Shown: positions 25,644 through 35,925 of the stretch, one piece after another | Numbering within the stretch: the first letter of the stretch is position 1 | Layout of the letters: each line of letters begins with the position of its first letter | Assembly (NCBI RefSeq): GCF_006874465.1 | Contig: NZ_VIRL01000016.1 | Coordinates: 62,001 to 126,000 of the forward strand | Source: Microbispora bryophytorum | GTDB lineage: Bacteria; Actinomycetota; Actinomycetes; Streptosporangiales; Streptosporangiaceae | Length of the DNA stretch: 64,000 nucleotides | Direction: 5' to 3' | Translations under genes and position numbers: made by a program | Notes under the pieces: generated by a model | The model's database searches: none | What the model was told of the DNA's origin: nothing | The model's input: the letters and a program-made list of their open reading frames with translations, nothing else

Positions 25644-25987
25644 GCGCGCGGACGGCCTCGCCACGGGTCACGCGGAGGTGGTCGTCAGGACATTCGAGGT
25701 CATGGAAGCAGCAACCGGAATCCAAAAATCACGGGGGATTCGCTCCGGGTCTTGGCAAAGCCGTAATCGCCGATCTGTTCGAGCAAAGACAGAAATCCCC
25801 GTATTTTCGGGCCTATATGCTTTTTAAGGCTAACAATGCTTGTTTGCCCCCTGATGGGTGACTGGAGGCGTTTGCTGCATCTAGCGTGAGAATCAGGGTC
25901 CAGATCCAAGGTTCGATGGATCGATTCGAGCTCCGTGAATTCGGATTTCATCCGCTTTCTCATCACGGAGCCGACGAAGGGATACCC
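25644..25987. other. AT-richer leader region before the His/Gln-repeat gene
   Basis: This 344-base stretch has no supported gene and is visibly lower in GC than the rest of the window. Its 3' part holds the nested inverted repeats described separately. The promoter of the small secreted protein should lie here; I cannot point to a certain -10. Confidence 0.5.
25930..25971 (+). promoter_or_regulatory. Nested hairpin in the leader of the His/Gln-repeat gene
   Basis: An outer 9-bp stem, GCTCCGTGA (25930-25938) with TCACGGAGC (25963-25971), encloses an inner 5-bp stem, CGGAT-TTC-ATCCG (25942-25954). It ends 6 bases before the AAGGGA ribosome site at 25977. It could be an RNA control element or a protein-binding site. 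Confidence 0.55.
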
Positions 25988-26284
25988 ATGTTCAAAGAAG
26001 CATTGGCTGCTGCCGTCATGACGGCTTCGGCCCTCGTCGTCCCTGTCGCGATGCAGACGCAGGCCGCCAACGCGGCCGGCACGACCGAGCAGGTCATCCG
26101 GCCGTCGACCACGGGGGACTGCCCGGGAGGCAGATGCCGCAGTAGGCACCACTACCGTCACCACCGCCACCACCGTCATCACCGGGAGTATTCACCGCAG
26201 CAGCAGCAGCAGCAACAGCAGCAACAGCAGGGCCGTGGGGGTCAGCAGCAGCAGCAACAGCAGCAGCAGCAACAGCAGCAGTGA
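25988..26284 (+). CDS. Secreted His-rich poly-glutamine small protein
   Basis: The 98-aa product has a signal peptide (MFKEALAAAVMTASALVVPV..., likely cut near ANA-A at residue 30). A short mature segment with two Cys in DCPGGRC follows, then a cluster of nine His with Arg and Tyr (RHHYRHHRHHRHHREY). Two poly-Gln runs of about 11 and 13 residues, split by GRGG, end the protein. The ATG follows AAGGGA with 6-nt spacing. The His cluster could bind metal; the Gln runs may aggregate or act as a crosslinking substrate (inference). I recognise no family. Only the signal peptide and complete transcription-unit layout argue that it is real. Confidence 0.65.
   Translation: MFKEALAAAVMTASALVVPVAMQTQAANAAGTTEQVIRPSTTGDCPGGRCRSRHHYRHHRHHRHHREYSPQQQQQQQQQQQGRGGQQQQQQQQQQQQQ
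26197..26282. repeat. CAG/CAA microsatellite encoding poly-Gln
   Basis: Two blocks of CAG with occasional CAA codons, separated by a GGCCGTGGGGGT insert, run almost to the stop codon. Microsatellites of this kind are prone to length change. Confidence 0.9.
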
Positions 26285-26318
26285 CCCAATGACCGTCCAT
26301 CGTTCCTGATCAACCCTG

Positions 26319-26348
26319 TGCCCCGCGTATCGCTTCGCGGGGCATTTT
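26319..26348 (+). terminator. Rho-independent terminator of the His/Gln-repeat gene
   Basis: TGCCCCGCG and CGCGGGGCA form a perfect 9-bp stem with an 8-base loop, directly followed by TTTT. It lies 35 bases after the stop codon and is the clearest intrinsic terminator in the window. Confidence 0.9.
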
Positions 26349-26411
26349 CCGTCGCCGGCGGACGCGCCCGGCGCAGCGAGGGGTCCGGTGCACCCAGGGT
26401 CCGGCGGGCGC

Positions 26412-26459
26412 GGGTCCAGCGCATCGAGGGTCCAGCGCATCGAGGGTCCAGCGCAGCGA
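26412..26459. repeat. 16-bp tandem repeat downstream of the terminator
   Basis: Three copies of GGGTCCAGCGCATCGA (the third with CAGCGA) are flanked by diverged units on both sides, from about 26380 to 26500. It lies between the convergent His/Gln-repeat and Tex genes. Open frames across it are products of the repeat. Confidence 0.85.
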
Positions 26460-26530
26460 GGGTCCGGCGGACGCGGGCCCGGCGCACCGAGGGCGGGCGC
26501 CGGGCTACAGAGGCCGGAACGGCGGGACCG

Positions 26531-28966
<2,436 letters not shown>

Positions 28967-29109
28967 GATCCTGATCCGCCTTCTTCCGAGTCCGGCCTCT
29001 CCGGGGGCCGCCCTCTCCGGGGGCTCTCATTCTGCCGGATCCGCCGGGCCCCCTCACTCGGCCTGTGGACAACCGGTGTGCGGGCCCGAGGCCGGCCGCC
29101 ACCGCCATC

Positions 29110-29568
29110 TCAGCGGACGTGGAGCTGCTCGTACAGGCCGGCGCCGGCCAGCAGCAGGAGCGCGAGGGTGAGCAGCGCGGGCGACGCGAACGGCGCGCCC
29201 CGTGCGGGCGCCTCGCCGGCCGGGGCGTCGAGCGGGGCGTCGAGCGGGGCGTTCAGCGGGGCGTCGAGCGGGGCGTCGAGCGGTGTGTCGAGCGGGGGCC
29301 GGCCCAGCGTGATCTTCGGACGGTGGGCCAGGTAGCCGGTGGAGAACGTGGTCACGGTGCCGCAGCCGCATGCCGGGCAGGTCATCCCGGACCAGGGTGG
29401 CTGGACGGCCACGTCGTCCCGGGTCCACACCACGACGTCGACGCCCTGCTCGTCGCGCGCACGGTGGACGACGTACTCCTCCTCCCAGACGCGCAGGCAG
29501 TGCAGGCACTCGAACGGCCACGCCTCCCTGCTGATTGCCTCCCGCACCGGTATCACCCCCGAACTCAC
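29110..29568 (-). CDS. Zinc-ribbon protein with repeat linker and C-terminal membrane anchor
   Basis: This 152-aa protein has two CxxC knuckles (FECLHCLRVW near 22 and MTCPACGCG near 63), consistent with a zinc ribbon in its N-terminal 75 residues. A Pro-Leu-Asp-Ala repeat (about 92-115) follows, coded by six 12-bp units. One C-terminal transmembrane helix (ALLTLALLLLAGAGLY, about 131-147) ends it, so the ribbon would face the cytoplasm. The GTG at 29568 is the longest start; GTG at 29556 is possible. I do not recognise the function. Confidence 0.7.
   Translation of the reverse strand: MSSGVIPVREAISREAWPFECLHCLRVWEEEYVVHRARDEQGVDVVVWTRDDVAVQPPWSGMTCPACGCGTVTTFSTGYLAHRPKITLGRPPLDTPLDAPLDAPLNAPLDAPLDAPAGEAPARGAPFASPALLTLALLLLAGAGLYEQLHVR
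29222..29296. repeat. 12-bp coding tandem repeat
   Basis: Six near-identical copies of GGGGCGTCGAGC, read on the minus strand in frame, encode the PLDA linker of the zinc-ribbon protein. Confidence 0.85.
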
Positions 29569-29672
29569 GACCTCCGCCTATGAGTCTCAACGCGGGATGA
29601 AACTACTGCAAGTGGTGCTAAGGACACGATCGGTAATTATTGCCCAGCGGGTCGGGTGCTTCTCATGCTCCG

Positions 29673-31421
29673 TCAGACCACTTCGAGCAGCTCGTCGACC
29701 ACGCCGAGCGCCAGCGTCTTGTAGCCCACGGAGTCGAACAGCACCGTGATGCGGTCCTGCTCGCGGCTCATCACGATCCCGTGCCCCCACTCGGTGTGCC
29801 GTACGTCCGCGTGCATGGGGAACCGCTCGTCGCCGGTCTCCGGCGGGGTCGCCGTACCCGAGCGGCAGGTGTCGCAGTCGCCGCACGACCGCTCGTACGG
29901 CTCGCCGAAATACTCCAGCAGGAAGCGGCGCCGGCAGCCGGTCGTCTCCGCGTAGCCGCGCATCATCTCCAGCCGGGAGTCCTCTATCCGGTGCCGGAGA
30001 TCGTCGATCTCCACGGCGCGGGCGGCGGCCTCGTCCGGCGGCGGGCCGTCCGGCGCGTAACGCAGGGCGCCGCCGTGGGTGACCTCGACCGCGCCCGCCC
30101 GTTCGAGCAGGTTGACATGCGAGGTCAGCCTGGTGGCGCCGATGTCGAGGAGCTCGCGCAGGTCGGCGGCGGCCACCTCCCCGCCGTGCTCGTGGACCAG
30201 CGTCGCGACGCGCCGCATCAGGGCCTCGTCCGCGCGGCCCGCGGCGAAGAACCTGCGCAGCCCCAGATCCTCGGGCCGGTAGAACAGCACGGTGTCGGCA
30301 GGGTTGCCGTCCCGGCCCGCCCGGCCGATCTCCTGGTAGTACGCGTCGAGCGACTCGGGGGGCGTGGCGTGCAGCACGTAGCGCACGTCGTGCTTGTCGA
30401 TGCCCATCCCGAAGGCCGAGGTCGCCACGACGGTGTCGAGGTCGTCGTCCTGGAACCGCTCGTGGATGTGGCGGCGTTCCTTCGCCTTCATCCCCGCGTG
30501 GTACGCCTCGGCCCGGCGGCCGCGCTCCTTCAGCAGGCCGGCGTACTCCTCGGCCTGGCGCCGCGTCGCCACGTAGATCAGCCCGACGCCGTCCAGCGCT
30601 GCGGCGTGGTCGGCCAGGGCCCTGCGCTTGTCGTCGTCGCTCGTGAACCGGTGGACCTCGAGATGGAGGTTGGGCCGGTCGAATCCCCGCACGATCTGCT
30701 GGGCCCCGATCAGGCCGAGCGACTCGACGATCTCCTCGCGCACGGTCGGCGCGGCCGTGGCCGTCATCGCGATCACCGGGGGATGGCCCAGACGCTCGAT
30801 GACCTTGCCGAGCCGCAGGTACTCCGGCCGGAAGTCGTGACCCCAGGCGGACACGCAGTGCGCCTCGTCCACGGCGATCAGGGAGGGCCGGGCCTGGGCC
30901 AGCCGCTCGACCACCTCGGGCTTGGCGAGCTGCTCCGGTGACAGGAACACGTATTCGGCGTCGCCCGCCGTGACCTGGTCGAGCCCCGCCTCGACCGAGC
31001 CGGCCGAGTTGACCGCCACCGCGCCTGCGGCCCCCGCCTTCAGCAGGCCCATGACCTGGTCGCGCTGCAGGGCGATGAGCGGCGAGACGACGACCGTCGG
31101 GCCCTCCAGCAGCAACCCGGGCACCTGGTAGACGGCCGACTTGCCGCCGCCGGTCGGCATCACCAGCAGCACGTCGCGCCCCGCGAGCAGGAGCTCCATC
31201 GCCTCCTGCTGGCCCGGGCGCAGCTGCTGCCAGCCGAAGGCCTCCCTGGCCGTGGCCCGCAGGCGCCTGCCTCTGCGTCCGAAACGCCGGCCGAAACGGC
31301 CTCCCGCCCAGCCACTGGCCCAGCTTCCCGACCAGTCCCTCGACCAGCCGCCTCCCGTGCCGCCGAGCCTGTCACCGGCCCTTCCGCCGGACAGGCCTCC
31401 GTACCTCTGCCTGACGCTCAT
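29673..31421 (-). CDS. recQ: RecQ family ATP-dependent DNA helicase
   Basis: This 582-aa 3'-5' helicase has an Arg/Gly-rich N-terminal 55 residues, then the two helicase domains: Walker A MPTGGGKSAVYQ, DEAH-type box AVDEAHCVSAWGHDFRPEY, MTATAAPTVREEI, and ATSAFGMGIDKHDVRYVLH with QEIGRAGRDG. The RQC zinc cluster (CRRRFLLEYFGE...CGDCDTC) follows. In place of an HRDC domain, the C-terminus is a short beta domain (HTEWGHGIVMSREQDRITVLFDSVGYKTL) seen in actinobacterial RecQ variants. The ATG at 31421 has GAGGGGG about 10 nt upstream. Confidence 0.95.
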   Translation of the reverse strand: MSVRQRYGGLSGGRAGDRLGGTGGGWSRDWSGSWASGWAGGRFGRRFGRRGRRLRATAREAFGWQQLRPGQQEAMELLLAGRDVLLVMPTGGGKSAVYQVPGLLLEGPTVVVSPLIALQRDQVMGLLKAGAAGAVAVNSAGSVEAGLDQVTAGDAEYVFLSPEQLAKPEVVERLAQARPSLIAVDEAHCVSAWGHDFRPEYLRLGKVIERLGHPPVIAMTATAAPTVREEIVESLGLIGAQQIVRGFDRPNLHLEVHRFTSDDDKRRALADHAAALDGVGLIYVATRRQAEEYAGLLKERGRRAEAYHAGMKAKERRHIHERFQDDDLDTVVATSAFGMGIDKHDVRYVLHATPPESLDAYYQEIGRAGRDGNPADTVLFYRPEDLGLRRFFAAGRADEALMRRVATLVHEHGGEVAAADLRELLDIGATRLTSHVNLLERAGAVEVTHGGALRYAPDGPPPDEAAARAVEIDDLRHRIEDSRLEMMRGYAETTGCRRRFLLEYFGEPYERSCGDCDTCRSGTATPPETGDERFPMHADVRHTEWGHGIVMSREQDRITVLFDSVGYKTLALGVVDELLEVV

Positions 31422-31515
31422 TCCACCGCACCCCCTCGCCCGATCGGCCTGCAACTACCCGAGCGAAAAGAGCCGAACCGGAATAGTGTCACGGGCCCGG
31501 CGGCTTGCAGCCGGT

Positions 31516-32529
31516 ATGAGAGCGATCGTGTATTCCGAGACCGGTGACAGCGGCGTCCTGCGCCTGACCGACCGGCCGGTGCCCGAGCCGGGGTCCGGAG
31601 AGGTACGCGTGCGGGTGGTGCGCTCGGGCGTCAACCCGACCGACTGGAAGTCGCGGCGCGGCGCGTTGAGCCATCCGGAGGCCGTGCCCAACCAGGACGG
31701 CGCCGGAATCGTGGACGCCGCCGGGCCCGGCGTGACAGGAGTGGCCGCGGGAGACCGGGTGTGGCTGTGGGAGGCCGCCTGGGGGCGGCCGGACGGCACC
31801 GCCCAGGAGTATGTCGTCCTGCCCGAGCGGCAGGTCGTGCCGCTGCCGCACGGAGCCTCCCTCGACCTCGGCGCGAGCCTCGGCATCCCCGCGCTGACCG
31901 CGCATCGCTGCCTGACCGTGGCCGAGGGCGGGCCGGACCGGCTCGCCCCCGGGGCCCTCGACGGCAGGACCGTCCTGGTCGCGGGCGGCGCCGGGGCCGT
32001 GGGCAACGCCGCGATCCAGCTCGCCCGCTGGGCCGGGGCGGCCGTGGTGGCCACGGTCAGCGGGCCGGAGAAGGCGGCGCTGGCCCGGGCCGCGGGGGCG
32101 CACCACGTGGTGAACTACCGCACCGGGGATCCGGCTGCGCAGATCCGCGCCGTGGCCCCGGAGGGCGCCGACATCGTGGTGGAGGTCGCGCCGGGGCCCA
32201 ACGCCGTCCTGGACAGGGCGGTCACCGCGCCGCAGGGAGTCGTCGCGGTGTACGCGAACAACGGGGGAGACGACGTCGCGCTGTCGGTGCGGGAGCTGTT
32301 CACCCGCAACATCCGCTACCAATTCGTGCTCGTCTACACGGTTCCCGAGGCCGTGAAGGACGCCGCGGTCACCGACGTGCGCGCGGCGGTCGCGGCGGGG
32401 GCGCTGCGGGTGGGGGAGGAGGCCGGGCTGCCCCTCCACCACTTCCCGCTGGAGCGTACGGCGGACGCCCACGACGCGGTCGAGTCGGGTGCGGTCGGCA
32501 AGGTGCTCGTGGACGTCGCACCCGAGTGA
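31516..32529 (+). CDS. Zinc-binding-dehydrogenase/quinone oxidoreductase family protein
   Basis: This 337-aa MDR-superfamily oxidoreductase has an N-terminal GroES-like domain (MRAIVYSETGDSGVLRLTDRPVPEPGSGEVRVRVVRSGVNPTDWK, here given for residues 1-45) and a Rossmann NADPH-binding domain with VLVAGGAGAVGNAAIQLA near 154. It lacks the zinc-ligand Cys of alcohol dehydrogenases, which fits the zeta-crystallin/quinone-reductase branch. A -10-like TAGTGT lies about 35 bases upstream. It is divergent from recQ. Substrate is unknown. Confidence 0.9.
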   Translation: MRAIVYSETGDSGVLRLTDRPVPEPGSGEVRVRVVRSGVNPTDWKSRRGALSHPEAVPNQDGAGIVDAAGPGVTGVAAGDRVWLWEAAWGRPDGTAQEYVVLPERQVVPLPHGASLDLGASLGIPALTAHRCLTVAEGGPDRLAPGALDGRTVLVAGGAGAVGNAAIQLARWAGAAVVATVSGPEKAALARAAGAHHVVNYRTGDPAAQIRAVAPEGADIVVEVAPGPNAVLDRAVTAPQGVVAVYANNGGDDVALSVRELFTRNIRYQFVLVYTVPEAVKDAAVTDVRAAVAAGALRVGEEAGLPLHHFPLERTADAHDAVESGAVGKVLVDVAPE

Positions 32530-32582
32530 GCCCCCTGTGAGTCCGGGGGTCGAGAGACGATGGAACCTTTCCCCGCGGGCGG

Positions 32583-32588
32583 TAGCGT
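32583..32588 (+). promoter_or_regulatory. -10 element TAGCGT for leaderless Ppx/GppA transcript
   Basis: TAGCGT ends 7 bases before the ATG at 32596, placing the transcription start at or next to the A of the start codon. TGGAAC at 32561 could be the -35 element with 16-base spacing. Confidence 0.55.
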
Positions 32589-32595
32589 CGGGGGC

Positions 32596-33555
32596 ATGCG
32601 ACTCGGAGTCCTGGACGTCGGTTCCAACACGGTGCACCTGCTGGTGATGGACGCGCATCAGGGTGCCCGGCCTCTGCCCGCCTACTCCCACAAGGAGGAG
32701 CTGCGGCTGGCCGAGCATCTCGTCGACGGCGACAGGCTCGGCGAGGAGGGCGCGGCCCGGCTCGGCGCCTTCGTGCGCGAAGCGGCCCGCATCGCCGAGG
32801 ACAAGGGCGTGGAGGACCTGATCGCCTTCGCCACCTCGGCGGTCCGCGACGCGGTCAACGGAGAGGACGTGCTGGCCCAGATCAAGGCCGACACCCGGGT
32901 GGACATCCAGGTGCTGTCGGGGGACGACGAGGCCAGGCTGACGTTCCTGGCCGTCCGCCGCTGGTTCGGCTGGTCCTCGGGGCGGCTCCTGGTGGCCGAC
33001 ATCGGGGGCGGGTCGCTGGAGATCGCCTCCGGCATCGACGAGGAGCCCGACGTCGCCGTCTCCCTCCCGCTCGGCGCCGGACGGCTCACCCGCGACTGGT
33101 TCACCGCCGACCCACCCGGTCCCGAAGAGGTCCGCGCGCTGCGGAGGCACGTACGCACCGAGATCGCGCGGACGGTCGGGACGATCGCCAGGTACGGCAG
33201 GCCGGACCACGCGGTCGCCACGTCCAAGACCTTCCGCCAGCTCGCGCGCATCGCGGGGGCGGCGTCGTCCGACGAGGGCCCGTACGTCAGGCGGGTGCTG
33301 ACGCACGAGGACGTGGTCGAGTGGACGGCCCGGCTGGCCACGATGCCGGCGGCCCGCCGGGCGGAGCTTCCCGGCGTGTCCGCGGGGCGGGCCGCGCAGC
33401 TTCTCGCCGGCGCGGTCGTCGCGGACGCCGCGATGGACCTGTTCGAGCTGCCGGTGCTGGAGATCTGCCCGTGGGCGCTGCGGGAGGGCGTGATCCTGCG
33501 CAGGCTCGACGGCCTGCCCATGGGTCGGTCCCGCTGGCCAATCAGTAAGGTATGA
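32596..33555 (+). CDS. Ppx/GppA family phosphatase
   Basis: This 319-aa cytosolic phosphatase is related to exopolyphosphatase and guanosine pentaphosphatase. The actin-like ATPase fold shows phosphate motifs [14 protein letters not shown] at the N-terminus and [12 protein letters not shown] near residue 135, with [15 protein letters not shown] near 90. It is the short, single-module type that actinobacteria often carry next to a larger Ppx. It lacks the C-terminal HD-like domain. Polyphosphate or pppGpp hydrolysis is expected from the family. Confidence 0.93.
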   Translation: MRLGVLDVGSNTVHLLVMDAHQGARPLPAYSHKEELRLAEHLVDGDRLGEEGAARLGAFVREAARIAEDKGVEDLIAFATSAVRDAVNGEDVLAQIKADTRVDIQVLSGDDEARLTFLAVRRWFGWSSGRLLVADIGGGSLEIASGIDEEPDVAVSLPLGAGRLTRDWFTADPPGPEEVRALRRHVRTEIARTVGTIARYGRPDHAVATSKTFRQLARIAGAASSDEGPYVRRVLTHEDVVEWTARLATMPAARRAELPGVSAGRAAQLLAGAVVADAAMDLFELPVLEICPWALREGVILRRLDGLPMGRSRWPISKV

Positions 33556-33674
33556 AGGTCATCCAAACGGGGCAAGGCACCAACAACCGGCAATTTTCGT
33601 TCCTCTACGTGGCAGGTGATCTTCCGCCGGCCACCGGAGTGCCGTAATCGGGGTCGACCTCTGGAGGAATCTCA

Positions 33675-34007
33675 ATGGTTGAGCTGCTGGGAGCCGTGGT
33701 CTCCCTGGCGGCGGTGGCGGCGCTGGTGCTCGGAGCCGTGGTGGTCATCGCGATCGCCACCCTCATCTGGCTGGGTGCGATGGCGGTGGGCACCGGGCGC
33801 GAGTCCTACGGGCGGGTGACACCCGTCCCGGCGGGCGCGGACGCTTCCGGGAAAGAACCCGTCAGTGCGTCCGGCAGAGCGCCCGTCAGCGGTTCCGGGA
33901 GACCGTCCGTCAACGCGTCCGGCAACGGAAACGTGAGCGGGCGCACCGCGGGCCGGGGCGTGGACCGGCAGGTCCGGACCATCACCGCCTCCGCGCGTCG
34001 CGCGTAG
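33675..34007 (+). CDS. Small membrane protein with Ser/Gly repeat tail
   Basis: The 110-aa product has two hydrophobic stretches in the first 40 residues (MVELLGAVVSLAAVAALVLG and VVVIAIATLIWLGAMAVG, probably one long or two short helices). A hydrophilic tail built on (N/S)ASGxxPVS-type repeats follows, with a basic end. The ATG follows CTGGAGGAA with good spacing. Function is unknown. Confidence 0.65.
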   Translation: MVELLGAVVSLAAVAALVLGAVVVIAIATLIWLGAMAVGTGRESYGRVTPVPAGADASGKEPVSASGRAPVSGSGRPSVNASGNGNVSGRTAGRGVDRQVRTITASARRA

Positions 34008-34029
34008 CGAGGCCCACGCCGCCGTCAGC

Positions 34030-34058
34030 GTCCCCGTCAGGTCCTTCCTGGCGGGGAC
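34030..34058. terminator. Bidirectional terminator hairpin
   Basis: GTCCCCGTCAGG and CCTGGCGGGGAC pair over 12 bp with one G-T wobble around a TCCTT loop, between two convergent small genes. Confidence 0.75.
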
Positions 34059-34098
34059 ACCGTCGGTCCGGGGCGCGTCGCCCCCGGCCGGGCCGCCG

Positions 34099-34239
34099 TC
34101 AGCGGCTCTCCCTGCTCTGGCCGGACAGCGTCTTGACCAGCTCGGTCAGGTGGGCGACCTGAGTCTCCAGCCCGCGTACGCGTGCCTCGAGCTGGGACAG
34201 GGTGAGGGCCTGGTAGCCGTCGGCGATCTGCCTGCTCAT
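34099..34239 (-). CDS. 46-aa coiled-coil protein
   Basis: The product MSRQIADGYQALTLSQLEAR continues as a heptad-like helix (VRGLETQVAHLTELVKTL) and ends in a polar tail. It is soluble and probably forms a coiled coil. The ATG at 34239 has a strong GGGAGGAAC ribosome site 5 nt upstream, which separates it from the longer but signal-less frame. No function is known. Confidence 0.7.
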   Translation of the reverse strand: MSRQIADGYQALTLSQLEARVRGLETQVAHLTELVKTLSGQSRESR

Positions 34240-34370
34240 CGTTCCTCCCGAGCGGGACCGGCCGGGGGAGGCCGGTTTAGGGGTGCAGGGCATGGGGGTG
34301 GTGCGGGCCCTGAATCCCTATTCCCCGAATATGTGATTTGGCACCTGTCTTTCGCGGGGAAGATGGGACG

Positions 34371-34871
34371 GTGAAGGTCGTCGTGCTCGCGGACACCCAC
34401 GCCCCCCGGCGCTGGAAGTCCTGCCCGCCCGCGGTCGCCGAGCACCTGCGGGGGGCGGACCTGATCCTGCACGCCGGCGACGTCTGCACCGCCGACGTGC
34501 TGGTGGAGCTGTCCGCGTACGCTCCGGTCCACGCGGTGCTCGGCAACAACGACGGCCCGGACGTCGCCGCCTGGGGCGCCCCCGAGACGCTCGAACTCGA
34601 CCTCGGCGGGCTCCGGGTGGCGATGATCCACGACAGCGGACAGGCCGCCGGACGGACCGCGCGGATGCGGCGCCGCTTTCCCGAGGCCGGCCTGGTCGTC
34701 TTCGGCCACTCGCATATTCCCATGGATCTGACCGGCGACGGGGTGCGGGTGTTCAACCCCGGCTCGCCCACCGACCGCCGCCGCCAGCCGTACGGCACCA
34801 TCGGAATACTCGACGTCGAGCGCGGCGTGCTGCGGCGAGCCGAGATCGTCCCCGTCACCCGGCCTGCCTAA
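34371..34871 (+). CDS. Metallophosphoesterase, YfcE/MJ0936 type
   Basis: This 166-aa calcineurin-like phosphoesterase is a single domain with the di-metal motifs LADTHAPRR (D-x-H), LILHAGDVCTADV (GD), VLGNNDGPD (GNND), MIHDSG, and VFGHSHIPM (GHSH). Small proteins of this group act as phosphodiesterases with broad substrates. The GTG at 34371 begins the motif-bearing strand directly, as in homologues. The upstream in-frame ATG adds residues not seen in the family. Confidence 0.93.
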   Translation: MKVVVLADTHAPRRWKSCPPAVAEHLRGADLILHAGDVCTADVLVELSAYAPVHAVLGNNDGPDVAAWGAPETLELDLGGLRVAMIHDSGQAAGRTARMRRRFPEAGLVVFGHSHIPMDLTGDGVRVFNPGSPTDRRRQPYGTIGILDVERGVLRRAEIVPVTRPA

Positions 34872-34899
34872 GGGCCGTACGGCGGGGCATGGGACCGGT

Positions 34900-35292
34900 A
34901 TGCGACAGAACAGACCACAGCCCGACCCGCGTTCGCGGTTCGAGGACGAGGGCATTCCGGACCTGCAGGAGGGCACGCCCGAGCAGCAGTGGGCCGAGGA
35001 CCCGCAGGAGATGCCGCTGCCCGGCGACCGGCCCCTGGGCCTCGACGAGTACGGCACCACGCCCAACGAGATGCGCGAGGGCGAGTCCCTCGGCCGTCGC
35101 CTGTCCCGCGAGGTCCCCGAGGAGGACGTCCGGTCCGGCACGGAGGCCGACCGGGCCGGCCGCCTCGTCGATCCGGACGGCGGCATGGGCGTGGACACCG
35201 AGAAGGACATGATCGCCGAGGACGTGGGGCCGGATTTCGGCGGCTACACGGCGGAGGAGCAGGCGATGCGCATTGAGGACGAGGCGCCGTAG
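34900..35292 (+). CDS. DUF5709 family protein
   Basis: This 130-aa, acidic, hydrophilic protein has recognisable DUF5709 signatures: EGIPDLQEGTPEQQWAEDPQE, PLPGDRPLGLDEYGTT, EGESLGRRLSREVPEED, GRLVDPDGG and DVGPDFGGYTAEEQAM. It is probably disordered and cytosolic. Its role is unknown. It starts 28 bases after the phosphoesterase stop and may be in one transcript with it. Confidence 0.85.
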   Translation: MRQNRPQPDPRSRFEDEGIPDLQEGTPEQQWAEDPQEMPLPGDRPLGLDEYGTTPNEMREGESLGRRLSREVPEEDVRSGTEADRAGRLVDPDGGMGVDTEKDMIAEDVGPDFGGYTAEEQAMRIEDEAP

Positions 35293-35433
35293 CACGAGAC
35301 GCCGCAACCCGGGACGACACACGACGACGCCCGACGAGACGTCACGGGGGGAGACGGCGGCGGCCGGGCCACCTGGCCGCCGCCGCATGGCCTGCGGGGC
35401 CGGGAAGAAGCCGCGAGAAGACCTCGCATTCGT

Positions 35434-35439
35434 TACGCT
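35434..35439 (+). promoter_or_regulatory. -10 element TACGCT for leaderless PH-domain gene
   Basis: TACGCT ends 6 bases before the ATG at 35446, and that ATG has no ribosome site. This fits a leaderless transcript. No good -35 is visible. Confidence 0.5.
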
Positions 35440-35445
35440 GCCTCG

Positions 35446-35859
35446 ATGGCGGGAGTTGAGGAGTCGCGGCACGAATGGCGGGTGCCGCGCAGGATCGTTG
35501 CGCTGAAGGCCGCCGGCACGATGCTGTGCGGTGTGCTGGCGATCGCCGGCGACGGCCCACAGCTCTTCCTCGCCGGCGTGGCCACCGTGGGCTTCGGCCT
35601 GCTGACCGGCCGCGACCTGGTCGCGCCGGTGCGGCTCGCGGCGGGGCAGGACGGGCTCGTCGTCACCGGGTTCTCCGGCCGGGAACGCATCTCCTGGAAC
35701 GACGTGGACCGCATCCGGGTGGACTCGCATCGCCGCTACGGCCTGACGACCGAGCTGCTGGAGATCGACGCCGGCGAGCAGATCCACCTGTTCAGCCGTT
35801 TCGACCTCGGCGAGCCGGTCGTCGACGTGGCCGAGATGCTCATGCGGATGCGCCCCTGA
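35446..35859 (+). CDS. PH-domain-like membrane protein
   Basis: The 137-aa product has an N-terminal hydrophobic hairpin (about residues 17-55: IVALKAAGTMLCGVLAIAG and LFLAGVATVGFGLLTG). A beta-rich bacterial PH-type domain (60-137) follows with VRLAAGQDGLVVTGFSGRERISWNDVDRIRV, and ends in a helix. The layout is common in actinobacterial bPH6-type proteins of unknown function. Confidence 0.8.
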   Translation: MAGVEESRHEWRVPRRIVALKAAGTMLCGVLAIAGDGPQLFLAGVATVGFGLLTGRDLVAPVRLAAGQDGLVVTGFSGRERISWNDVDRIRVDSHRRYGLTTELLEIDAGEQIHLFSRFDLGEPVVDVAEMLMRMRP

Positions 35860-35913
35860 TCCGTGCGCGTCGCGGTTCGGGAACGATGCAAGCCGATCGC
35901 AAGCGCGGGGCCC

Positions 35914-35919
35914 TAGGGT
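35914..35919 (+). promoter_or_regulatory. -10 element TAGGGT for leaderless DUF3592 gene
   Basis: TAGGGT ends 6 bases before the GTG at 35926, which lacks a ribosome site. Confidence 0.5.
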
Positions 35920-35925
35920 CCGATC

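Noticed and set aside
25900..25940. tRNA T-arm-like GGTTCGA
   Set aside because: No acceptor, anticodon or D arm can be folded around it.
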